NCBI GenBank assembly: GCA_964247055.1
Contig: OZ176055.1
Coordinates: 5,580,001-5,644,000 of the forward strand
Length of the DNA: 64,000 nt
Origin: Paragordius varius
Lineage: Eukaryota; Nematomorpha
Direction of reading: 5' to 3'
A program made the translations under genes and the position numbers. Of the stretch, positions 10,368 through 20,955 are shown piece after piece. The notes beneath the pieces are model-generated. The model worked only from the letters and a program-made list of their open reading frames with translations. It was not told the DNA's origin and did no database searches. Positions within the stretch are counted from its first letter, which is position 1. Every line of letters begins with the position of its first letter.

Positions 10368-12494
10368 TATGATGGTGCTTTTGATTTTGGCACTTACGAG
10401 TAACTTTGGTATTTACACTTTTGTGGTAAGTGCTCTATTAAGAAAATGGCAAACTATGCGTTTTTCAGATAATTTTTTTGGTTAACGATAAAAGATGCAT
10501 TGCAAAGATTTTATTAAAACACACTTATAAGAAACAAATTGAAAAAAATAGAATTTTTTGACGTAGTCTTCGAAAGTCCCAAATATTTTCGATCTTCGAA
10601 AATGAGCTAGTCTATCTAAAAAAACGCAAAAATTCCGAGATTGCGCAAAATATTTAAATATATGCTAAACTTTATATAAACAAAATATTTTTAAGAAATG
10701 CATTTTTTTCTAAATTTAATTTTAAACAAAATTTTTAAGTCTTTATACGGTTTTTAGTCATACGTTTTCAAAAGGCTTTAGAAACAAAAAACATTTTCTA
10801 TCGTTCGTCTCTTACCAAAATAAAAAGTATGACCTTTAAATTTAAATTCTTAAGCGAAACAAATTTCAGAATCATCAAATAATGTAGAAAAAGTGTTATT
10901 TTATAGGTAATATACCGTTTTCATACCTAAAAATAGTATGAAGTAGGCATTAATAAAATATTAAAAATTAAATTTTTGTTTAAAATATGCAATTTTTTAA
11001 ATTTTTATCTCAAAATTTAGCATATATTTAGAAATATCATTGTGCAATCCCGGCATTTTTGTGTTTATTTTAATAAAGAAGGCGATTTCAGCAGAGCAAA
11101 AAAATTAAAGACTTTCTGTGCCTACATACAAAAATTAAAAAAATTTTAAAAGTATTTTTTGCTATTTATAGATAGTTTATTACAAACTTTGTGATGTTTT
11201 TGGAATAAAGCATTTAGCTTTCACCAAAAACGTTTTTTTTTAATTTGCTTTGCACTTACCACAAAAGTGTATTACCAATAACTGATAAGGGATAACTAAA
11301 AGCATCAGGATAATCTTGATACATTTCTTATCAAAATATATATATATATATACTAGCTGGATTTGAATGGGTCTACCGGTTTTCCGGTACCAGATCACAA
11401 AATTACATGAGGAATCAGTTTTTAGCGGGTAGCTCCTTACCCAGCAGCTATCATCAAAGAAACGCCTGACTAAAATTTTTGCATAAGAGGGAATACGTGG
11501 AATCCATATTGAATTTTTACAATCTCATACATTGGTCGAAAAATAGATTTAAAAATATATTTTTGTGGAGTTTGTTTTTTGAAAAAGGTGGCATTTTACG
11601 GGGGGAGCGGGTAAAAAGAGGGCCTAAATCAAAAAAGCGGGACGACTATGTTTGGCGCAATTGAAAATAAGTAAATAAAATCATATTTGAAATAGAATGG
11701 ACCAACACGTTCTCCGGAAAATTGTCTCAAAGACACGATTTTTGTGGATTTCTGTTTTCAAAAAAAACCCGTTTTTCACACGGGGTGGGCCCGAACTGGG
11801 GGCCTATTTCGAAAAAAGGCGAAGCTATTGTCGGGGCATTCATTAATGATTATTTTTTTTCGAAGTTTGGATTTGAATGGGTCTACCGGTTTTCCTCCAT
11901 ATCACAAAGCCAGCATTTTCCATTTTTATTAATATATCCATAAATAATGTATTAATATCCATATATCTTTTAACATCCTATACATATGATAGATACTCCT
12001 TACTCAGCAGCTATCAAAGAAACGCTTGACTAAATTTTTGCCTTTTAACAGGCAATACGAAAAATTTTTCTCAAATTTTTACAGTCTCATACCGTGGGCA
12101 AAAAAATACAATCAGAAATATTTTTATGGACTTTGTTTTTTTTGAAAAAATGGCATTTTAAGGGGGTAGCCGGTAAAAAGAGGGCCTAAATCAAAAAAGT
12201 GAGTCGACTATGTTCAGCGCGATCCTAAATAAGTAAACAAAAATCATATTTGAAATTGAATTGTCCAACACGTTCTCCAAAAAATTGACTTAACCCATTT
12301 TTCACATGGGGTGGGTCCGAACTGGGGGCCTATTTCAAAAAAAGGGCGAAGCTATTGATGATTATATTTTTTCGAAGTTTGGATTTGATTGGGTCTACCG
12401 GTTTTCCTGTACCAGATCACAAAGCCAGCATTTTCCATTTTTATAAATATATAGATTTCATCAGGTTATTTTATATACCCCCGATAGCGCAATG
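10368..12494. mobile_element. TIR element of the CACTGCGTCC family, split by a Helitron
   Basis: Left arm (from about 10368): TGGTGCTTTTGATTTTGGC, then TTACACTTTTGTGGTAAGTG. Right arm: CACTTACCACAAAAGTG, then AAAAGCATCAGGATAATC. The right terminus reappears after the Helitron as TACCCCCGATAGCGCAATG, which corresponds to the inverted terminus CACTGCGTCCAAAATCGGGGG seen at 49998. The left terminus is missing. No coding capacity. Confidence 0.65.
11353..12455 (-). mobile_element. Non-autonomous Helitron, rearranged copy
   Basis: The minus-strand 5' end reads A|TCTATATATTTATAAAAATGG at 12455, identical in layout to the end-to-end copy at 24609. The far end is CTAG followed by T at 11353, but the hairpin that should precede CTAG is absent. 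The segment GGATTTGAATGGGTCTACCGG occurs three times (near 11360, 11870, 12380), so this is an internally duplicated or concatenated copy. The GC-rich block GGTGGGCCCGAACTGGGGGC appears twice. Confidence 0.7.
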
Positions 12495-13877
12495 TTAGTG
12501 GAAAAAAATCGTATCAAACTACTTCGACGCTATTATTTTACAACTATTTTGCATAATATGTTTTAACGCTAAATTTTAAGCTATTTTTTCATTTTCATAA
12601 TACAAACAGAAAACATGGTTTATTTTTCATTATATTTATTTTTAGATAATAGACACATGTCATGTTGACTAAATTACATTGAAGTATATCTCTAAAATTA
12701 TAATAGCCTGTTTTTTTAATAAATTTTTTTTGATATTTTGATGCATCAATGTAAGTGACTTTAACAAGAGAACTATGGAATTATTAAGAAAAAGTACTTT
12801 TATAAAATTTGAAAACATTTTTATAATGTTCCCATCATGTTTGAAAATATTATGAAGTACTCTTCAACTAAATTTTGTTAAAAAATAATTTTTTGAAAAA
12901 AGTAGGTTTTAATATTTATACTTGATATCTTAGCAAGTTTATTTCAAGAAAACTAGACTGAACAGCATAAAAATTTTAGGGAGCTCACATCTAAAATTAA
13001 AATTTTTTTTAATTATTATTTTACATATATGTAGCTTATGATATACTTTAGTGATTTTTTTCAATGAAGCATTTAGGTTTCTCCAAAAAAATGTTATTTG
13101 AAAAAATGTGCGCTAATTTTGCCATCTTTCATAACAAAGAGTGTCTCGTATGGCCAAAACCAACATGATAATGATACATTATTCTATTGGAATATATATA
13201 TTTCACAATCATATTTTTTGTCCTATACTTCGTATCACATTAAAAACAATTGATTCTTCCTCGAGTTGTCTTAAATTTAATAATATTTAACATATCGTTG
13301 AATGAGCAAATTTTGATTTATTAACTTTAAAGGCCCTGTATTCAACCCTACATGTAAAAATTGGTGATAAAACATAATTTTTCAAAGCCCAGCCCCGCAG
13401 AAGTTCCATTTAACGCAAAAATATCGTCACTAGCAAAAAAGAGAGAGTTGTCCAATCTAGAATAGAGTTTCAAGATAAATATTTTGAGTGGGGCGCATGA
13501 AAGAAAAGATTGACCTGAAATAATTTTTATAAATGGGTCTAACTTTTAGCCAATTAAACTTTTGTGGGTATTTTTATCTGATGTGGTGTAACACATTATT
13601 TGATAGCTTAATAGAAAATGATAATTTGATTATGCTATGCATTTTGATTTTGTTTAATCAAGTTAAACATTAAATTTTCTTTTAACTTTTAGTAGTAGTC
13701 CAAATATTTTTCGTGTTAAAAACAACAAAGGAACTTTGTACATTTATATTTTAAAAACTTATTAATATGGCCACGCTTGTATTATTTTGTCCAAAACAAA
13801 TTAGTATTTTAATTGGTTCTCAATTATCCATGTTTAAAATCATTTTGTCGGGGCCAAAAATAGTTTTTGCAAAATGT
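12495..13877. other. Transposon remnants, no gene
   Basis: 12509-12673 resembles the interior of the TTAA-flanked MITEs (AAACTACTTCGACGC ... CATGTTGACTAAATT). About 12900-13205 resembles the right arm of the CACTGCGTCC family (AGCATTTAGGTTTCTCC, CCAAAACCAACATGATAATG). The rest is unassigned. Confidence 0.5.
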
Positions 13878-14367
13878 TTTAACACTTCATTATAGATTTT
13901 TTTTGTTCACGATGTTTTGGGGTATCCCAGAGCTTAATCTTGTAAAGTAGTGTTTTAAAGTATTTTGTGTTAAAATTTATTACCAAATACTCTCGTGTAA
14001 GATAAGAAACTATATTTTTTACAGTTTAACTCTAGATTGGAACATCTCCGTTCATCATTGAAATTAATACTAATTTTAAAAGTAAATATTAAGTGTTTGT
14101 TGATAAAATGTGGCTTGAAAGCTTTGTAGAAATAATTATTGACATCTTATATATTTATTAGTCTGTTGCATCAACGTATAAAAATGACTGCGAAAAAGTT
14201 TGAGATGAGGTTTTACAATTTTATATTTTCAAAATATATTTTTTTGAGCATGCGCACAAAAGGTAAAGAAAGCATTTTAAATCTGGCCCAATACCTATAA
14301 ACTACTAAGATATTTAAATTTCAAATCGCTTTGAGATATAAATACCGCAAAAGGTAGTGAGTGTTTA
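13878..14367. mobile_element. MITE with AACACTTC termini
   Basis: Left end TTTTAACACTTCATTATAG with GGGGTATC inside. Right end TACCGCAAAAGGTAGTGAGTGTTTA. Interior CTTGAAAGCTTTGTAGAAAT and AAAAGTTTGAGATGAGG match the copy in RAD1 intron 2. About 490 bp, non-coding. Confidence 0.7.
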
Positions 14368-14688
14368 GAAATGAAAATAATAGCAGTGATAAATTGTTAA
14401 AAGGATTGATTGTATTGATAATTTAGCTTAAGATTGGTAAAAAAAAAATGAAATATTTAAAAAAAACTCTAAAGAGATCTATCATATATAATAAGAGAAA
14501 GTCAAGCGTAATATTATACCTTTTAGTAATCTATTATCTAATGTGACCAGATATTTTGAACCCTGGCGTAGTACAAAATTAAAACATACTTGGGCTATTT
14601 TTACACCAGATTTTTGCGTGTTATATCAAATTATATAGTTATTTATATTTATAAGCTTAGAAACAATTAAATATATCTAAAAAATGCA
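14368..14688. other. Spacer between two MITEs
   Basis: AT-rich, no gene or repeat recognised. Confidence 0.4.
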
Positions 14689-15223
14689 TTAACACTTTGA
14701 TTCAAATTGGGGTATCTAAATGCCCCAGACTATATTTAAGTTTATATTTAAAAAACTGAAAGAAATGGTCCTATTTTTATATCTTAATTATTAAAATAAG
14801 CCGAAATATCTAAATAAAATATGTTTTGAAAAAAAAGTTTCATATCATACGACGCCATTTTTATTTTGCAACATTTTTGCAAAATATCGTGTTTTTTTGA
14901 TTTTTAAGCTAAAATGAAAGCTAATTTTTCATTTAAATCACATCTAACCTTGATAGAAGAAAAAAATGTTTATGTAAAATTTAGCTAATGCACACATGTC
15001 CGACTAAATTTTTACCTTGAGGTTTTAGCTAAAAATAAGTAATATCAAGTATTTTTGAATTAAATTTTTTATATATCATTAATGTTATAATGTACAAATA
15101 TTTGCCATGGATTTGATTCATCCCATATTTTTTGAATTATTTAATTTTAAACAGACCTGGGGTATCCAACTACCCTAATCTACATCGAAGGACTGAAATG
15201 ACTGTGTTGTATCCAAGTGTTAA
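14689..15223 (-). mobile_element. TTAA-flanked MITE
   Basis: Flanked by TTAA on both sides. Left end TTAACACTTTGATTCAAATTG; right end GTTGTATCCAAGTGTTAA. Both carry the family ends ACACTTCGAT / ACACTTGGATACAA next to a GGGGTAT...ATACCCC motif. 535 bp, non-coding, reversed relative to the copy at 19538. TTAA duplication is typical of piggyBac-type elements; that assignment is inference. Confidence 0.75.
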
Positions 15224-15299
15224 ATTAACTGACAAATGAAAGAAACGAACTTTTAATTTTTGATCAAATTATTTAATTATCAAAAATTCATTTTGTGTA

Positions 15300-15383
15300 A
15301 ATTTTGATGCCTCTTTTGCGGAAGCCAAAGACCCATTAGCCTAAATCTTGCGGTCGAATCTGAGAATTATAGTTCCGCCACTG
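15300..15383 (-). mobile_element. hAT-like terminal fragment
   Basis: The minus strand begins CAGTGGCGGAACTATAATTC at 15383, the kind of terminus widespread in animal hAT elements. I could not find the partner end, so only a fragment is claimed. Confidence 0.4.
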
Positions 15384-15845
15384 CAAGAAATGTTGCCTTC
15401 ATAAGCGGTTTAACTAGTCCAAAATTCGTGTATAATTTAATCAAAATATAAAAAATAACCAATGAAAATAGGCCAATCTTAGTAATACCGAAACATAAAC
15501 CTTTTATTTTTTTACAAATTGGGATAATTTTTTTTGTATAAATCGAAGGTAATTGATATATTTACAAAATATTTTTTTAAAAAGCAGTACAAAAGTCAGG
15601 ACAGCACATGGGCAGTTTTTTTCTAAACCCAGTGTACTGCGAAAAACAGCCTATCTGGACCATAATCCAAATTTTATTCAACGCCAAATTTTTTTAGTCA
15701 ATATATTGTAGCAAATACATTGATAGATATAATTTGGAAATAAAATCCAATTTACAAACTATCTTTTTTACAGTTTTAACAAATTATTTTATTGGAATTT
15801 GCTTAGTTAAACCGATAATAAATAAATTGTCATAAATTAGAGTAA

Positions 15846-16403
15846 TCTATATATTTATAAAAATGGTAAATGCTGGCTTTGTGATCTGTTTCCGGAAAAC
15901 CGATAAACCCATTCAAATCCAAATATCGAAAAAATATAATTAATGAATGCCCCGACAATAGCTTCGCCCTTTTTTTGAAAAAGTCGCCCAGTTCGGGCCC
16001 ACCCCGTGTGAAAAACGGTTTTTTTGAAAACATAAGTCCACAAAAATCGTGCGAGTCAATTTTCCGGAGAACGTGTTGGACCATTCAATTTCAAATATTA
16101 TTCTTGTTTACTTATTTACGATTGCGCCGAACATAGTCGGCTCGCTTTTTTAAATTAGACCCTCTATTTACCCGCTCCCCCCGTATATGCCATTTTTTTC
16201 AAAAAACAACCACAAAAATAATTTTTTGAATCTATTTTTCCCCCAAGTAAACAATAAATTAGTATGAATGCACCGTTTTAAAATTCCTATAAGATCATAG
16301 CTATTAAATAATGTTTCGAAATAATCCACATATGTGGATCATTTTATTGTCTTTTTTTTCAAATGGCCCTCCCCCCCCCCCCCCCCAGAAGTCCTTCGGA
16401 CTT
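15846..16403 (+). mobile_element. Non-autonomous Helitron, 3'-truncated
   Basis: Starts A|TCTATATATTTATAAAAATGG and is collinear with the reverse complement of the copy at 24087-24609 through the GC-rich block, the ATCCACATATGTGGAT palindrome and GAAGTCCTTCGGACTT. It stops before the terminal hairpin and CTAG. A run of 16 C at 16371-16386 stands where the other copy has GGGGGGAAAAAGGG (complement). Confidence 0.85.
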
Positions 16404-17356
16404 AATAAATGCATTTGATTACCATTAATTTTGTTTAAGTAAAGATTCAAAAAATATAAAAAACTAAAGTTTTTGCATTTAAATTTTCAAAATTCTGCCT
16501 TAACCAATAGATTGTATAAAACTAAAATATTAAAATGACTCTCTAATACGTAAGAACAGACTGAATCAGTCGAATGGTATAACATTTCAATTAATCCGAA
16601 TCAAGGGAAAATTTTAGTATTGTGGGGCTCTACAAATGACTAATAGTTCCTTTACAAATAATAAAAATTATATTCAAACATATTAGGTATAGATTTTTGT
16701 AAAATTAAAATAAACCTTTAGCCATTTTAGCAGAATAAACTAACCGTTATAACTATAAATAATGAAGCTATAATAATTATTATTTACAGTTATACAATAT
16801 TTAAAAATATTTATTAAGCATTTAGAACAACAAGTTTAAATATCTCCTTCATCAAACGTCATTTTGCATATAAATTTCTATTAAAATTCATTGGTTAATA
16901 TAGTAGATTGACACTTTCATATTGCTAATTTGTCGCTTTATATCTCCAACATTCAAAGTTGAAAAACCATAGATGCGGGAATTTCAATTATATTTCGGAT
17001 ATGGATAATTCATAAATAATATAATCGTATACCAATTACAAAAAATATATTACAATACTAAGTTTTACTAATTATTTTAAAATACGGGTGGGAAAATATT
17101 TTAGCCTATTGTTATTGATAATTGCCGTTATTTAATATACAAAAATATAAATGAAGGAAACTACTCCAAACCCACCAATACTAGGTTTAAATAAATTTAA
17201 ACCTGTTTGTAAACTTGTGAAACGAAAATTTAGAGTTTATGGCATTTCAATGCAAAAATTATATATAACTGGCATTATTTATTTAATAATTTTTCAAATA
17301 TGTTATTAATCATAATATATTTACATATATTTTTAATACAAAATTAACAAATAAAT
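16404..17356. other. Intergenic downstream of SNRPD2, nothing recognised
   Basis: AT-rich non-coding sequence with no supported feature. Confidence 0.45.
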
Positions 17357-17855
17357 TTATTTAGCCAATGCTAATGGGTTTCTAAGCACAATAATAACAG
17401 AATCGCCTCGCAGGAACATTTTCTTAATAAACCGTTCCTTGTTTACGGCATTCCCCTTTTTTCCTTTAGATGTTTTTGGGCGATCAACCCACATTTCTTT
17501 TACTTCTTCCAGAATCATATTACAATGTCTAAAACAAATTTTAATTATTTTTATCATAAAAATATTTCAGATACTATCTAGCAATGATCATAGGTATCAC
17601 AATTAAATTATGCATCATGCATTAAAAATTTATAATTTACCGATCAAATGCTTTGACTCTACCAAAGAGTTTCTTGTTGTTTCTGCAATTTATTAAAACT
17701 TGAGTATTATTTTTAACAGAATTAAGAAGCACAGATAATGGCCCTGTAGTTATTTCAGTTTCTTCTAATTTTGCTAATTCCTCTTGAGTCATTTCAGACT
17801 TTGGTTTATTCCTACAAAATTATTTTTCATATTACAAAGCGTCTCCAGCACTCAT
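17357..17855 (-). CDS. SNRPD2: Small nuclear ribonucleoprotein Sm D2
   Basis: Exons 17855-17836, 17811-17641 and 17528-17357 give 120 residues (human 118). The protein begins MSAGDALNKPKSEM, against human MSLLNKPKSEM. The Sm1 motif is [20 protein letters not shown] and Sm2 is [14 protein letters not shown], with the D2-typical segment [14 protein letters not shown] between. It is a core subunit of the heptameric Sm ring around U1, U2, U4 and U5 snRNAs in the spliceosome. Intron 1 is 24 bp. Without removing it the start codon reads only seven codons before TAA, so the first exon is just 20 nt of coding sequence. Confidence 0.98.
17812..17835 (-). other. SNRPD2: 24-bp spliceosomal intron of SNRPD2
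   Basis: GTAATATG...TTTTGTAG, phase 2. It begins with an in-frame TAA (TTG-TAA), and splicing yields DALNKPKSEM, matching the conserved LNKPKSEM of SmD2. Confidence 0.9.
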
Positions 17856-18181
17856 GTTGTTCAAAAAATGGTGGTAAGTAGCAAAAAAGGTAAAGGTAAT
17901 GTTAAATTAAAAATAATTTAGCGGATTTGAACTATATACTTTTGGAGAACATTTGTTATCAGATACAATATAATATCTTTAATTAAAAATATTTAATTGA
18001 TATGCTATTATGTAAAAACGGTAATAATTTTTGAAGTAGCAATAGATCTTAGCATTTAAATCGAAATTGCGGGATAAAACTGTTATCATTACATTTTGTC
18101 CAAAATTAGGAGTTATAAATAATAACCTGATGAAATTTATATATTCTGATGGGAATTGTATCAGGATAACCACGGTTCGTT

Positions 18182-20405
18182 TGATAAGTGCTCCATATCA
18201 GAATTTTTTAGTGAAATATAGCGGCTTCACCTAAAATTAAATATATTACAAACCACATATAAATAGCAAATAAATATTTCTACAAAAATATTTTTAAATA
18301 TGGGCTCCTAACCTTATTTTTTTGCTATTCTAAAATGAGGTAATAAATTTAACGCACAAATGCGGCGATTGCGCTATAAAAATTTTAATTATATGCTAAA
18401 TTTTGACATACACCAAAAATATTTTTTAAAAAATGCATAATTTTTACGAAAATTAAATTTTTAGCAAAATTTTGTTGAAACGTACCTCATATTATTTTTC
18501 GGCATGATGGAAACGGTGTAAAAACGCTTAAAGATATTATAAAAACACTTTAATTTAATTCTAATCCTGGACATTTCTATCGATCCAAAATCTTAATTGA
18601 ATGTTAATTTGGCTATTTTTGTACATTTTTGTAAAAAAAACACTTTTTCATATTTGATGCGAACGAAAATTTTAATAAAACTTTTGCGTGATATAAATGT
18701 TTAGTTCCATCAAACCAAAACCCATTATAATGATGTAGAAAAAGGTTTTTATAATGTCTTACGCGTTTTTACACCGTTTCCATCAGGCCTCAAAATAGTT
18801 TGAAGTACGCTTCAACAAAGTTTTGCTAATTTTCAAAAAAAATATGCATTTTTTGAAGATTTTAGTTGATATCAAAATATAGTATATATTTAACATTTTA
18901 ATCATACAATCCGGGCATTTTTGCATTAATTTTAGAGAACTAGTCCATTAGAAGAGCAAAATGATTTGGGACTTTTGGCAACATCTAAAATTATTTTTTA
19001 AAAAATATTCTTTTGATTTTTTATAATATATTATTGTGATATTTTTTGGAATAAAGCTTCTAGCTTTTACTAAAAAAATCATTTAAAAACTCTGCGCAAT
19101 TGTGCCATTCGATATGGAGCATTGCCACAAAAGTGTAAATTACTTTATTAACACTTTGATTCAAATTGATGATTTTAAATACCCCAGAATACACTACTGA
19201 AAGAAACGATCCCAATTTACTATATAATTTATCCCATTAAAAATTATGTACATAAGCCGAAATATCTAAATGAAATTTAGTTTTAAAAAAAGTTCCATAT
19301 CAAACTACTTAAACGCTTAATATTCTAAAGCGATAGAAATGTTTAGCATCAAATATATAGAAAATGTATTTATAATATCTAAAAGCGTTTTTATACCGTT
19401 TACATCACGCACAATAACATGAAGTAGGCTTCATCATAATTATGCTAAAAATTAAATTTTTTAAAAAATATGCTTTCTTTAAAATTTTTTCTTGAAACCT
19501 AGTAAATATTCGAGCAATCCGGCCTTTTTGAAATTATTTAACACTTGGATACAATACATTCATTTTATAAATACCCCAAACCTGTTTAAAAATCAAATTT
19601 TTTAAAAAATATGGAAGCAATCGAAACTATGGCAAAATTTTGCACTCACATAATATTAATAAACCGAAATATATAAAAAAAATTATTCAAAAAAACTTGA
19701 TATTACTTATTTTGAGCTAAAACCGAAAGGTAAAATTTAGTCAACATGAGATGTGTGCAATAATAAAATTGAAAAATAATAATACAAAATTAACCACTTT
19801 TTCTATTTCTACCAAGTTAGATGCAATTTAAATAAAAAATGAGCTTCAATTTTACCCTTAAAATCAAATGAAGACGATATGCAAAAATCTTGTAAAATAA
19901 AAATGGCGTCGAAGTAGTTTGACATGGAACTTTTTTTTCACAACAAAATTTTATTTAGATATTTTGGCATATTTATATAATTTTTATTAGGGAAGCATAA
20001 ATTTAAATTGTAACCACCTTCAGTAGTTTTTTAAATATCCTAACTCAAATTTAGTCTGGGATATTTAGATATCCCAATTTAAATCGAAGTGTTAAAAGAA
20101 CCAACCCATTTTAGAACTAAGGCTTCCGTAGCTTATCTAAAAATAAATTTTTTTAAAAATTTTGCATTTTATAGGTAGTTTATAATATATTTTAGTGATA
20201 TTTTGGGAATAACGCATTTAGCTTTCACCAAAAAATTTTTATTTGAAAAAAATATGGTCATCGCCATTTTCTGATGTGGAGCAGTTACCACAAAAATGTA
20301 ACTTTTCCTTCACTGGTAAGGACCAAAACCAAAAGCATCTGATAATCTTGATACATCTATCAAAAGGTAAATATTTTAACAGGTGATTTTTTACATGACG
20401 CAGTG
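18182..20405. mobile_element. CACTGCGTCC-family TIR elements with two TTAA-MITE insertions
   Basis: An inverted pair flanks 18182-19135: AAGTGCTCCATATCAGAA on the left, TTCGATATGGAGCATTGCC on the right. A truncated TTAA-type fragment follows at 19144-19310, an entire TTAA MITE at 19538-20095, then a right arm ending ACATGACGCAGTG at 20405, the reverse of CACTGCGTC. The block appears to be one or two TIR elements interrupted by later MITEs. No coding capacity seen. Confidence 0.55.
19538..20095 (+). mobile_element. TTAA-flanked MITE
   Basis: 558 bp between TTAA and TTAA. Left end TTAACACTTGGATACAATAC; right end AAATCGAAGTGTTAA preceded by GATATTTAGATATCCC. Interior landmarks shared with other copies are TTGATATTACTTATTTTGAG, AAATGGCGTCGAAGTAG and GATATTTTGGCATATTTATA. 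Confidence 0.8.
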
Positions 20406-20955
20406 TGCCTTCATAAAATATTATTGATGCGTTTTTCTCCGTTTATGATTATATTCTAGCTAAATTGAGACAAGAATGCGATTTTATTATTTTGGCCAAT
20501 AGCAGAAAAATTAAAATAACTTTTTTTCTACAGAATATTCAATATCAGGAAGCTTTTAGCCATTAAATACATGATTAAACAAATTTTAGCTGCACATCGT
20601 TTAATACACCACAAAAAATCGTATGCTTTAGGTTGTGAACAAGGTATTGGCTAAATTATGACAATGTCGGTGACAGTTTTGTATATGAAGAATTATTTCA
20701 TTGGGTTTTTGGATCTCTAGTTAGGTTAAAAAATAATTTAAATAAATTTTTAAATATTTTTTCGGAGATACTTCCAATAAATTTGAAAATATGCGTTTTT
20801 ACAAATATAGTCATAGTATTTATTTGCGGGCGTTTTATTGTTTTGGAGTTTCAAAAAAATTAAAAATAGTATATGTAACTGTTTAAAATAATTTATTTGT
20901 TAGTATCTATAGTCAAATAAATAATTTTTGGTAATAAATCTTTAATTTAAAACAT
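20406..20955. other. Intergenic, nothing recognised
   Basis: AT-rich sequence between a transposon block and the 3' end of the mucin-like gene. Confidence 0.4.

Noticed and set aside
11479-11943. Several 60-70 codon frames in the 11.5-11.9 kb region, repeated at 15.8-16.1 kb
   Set aside because: They lie in the GC-rich block of the non-autonomous Helitron. The frames are not conserved among copies in a coding-like way.
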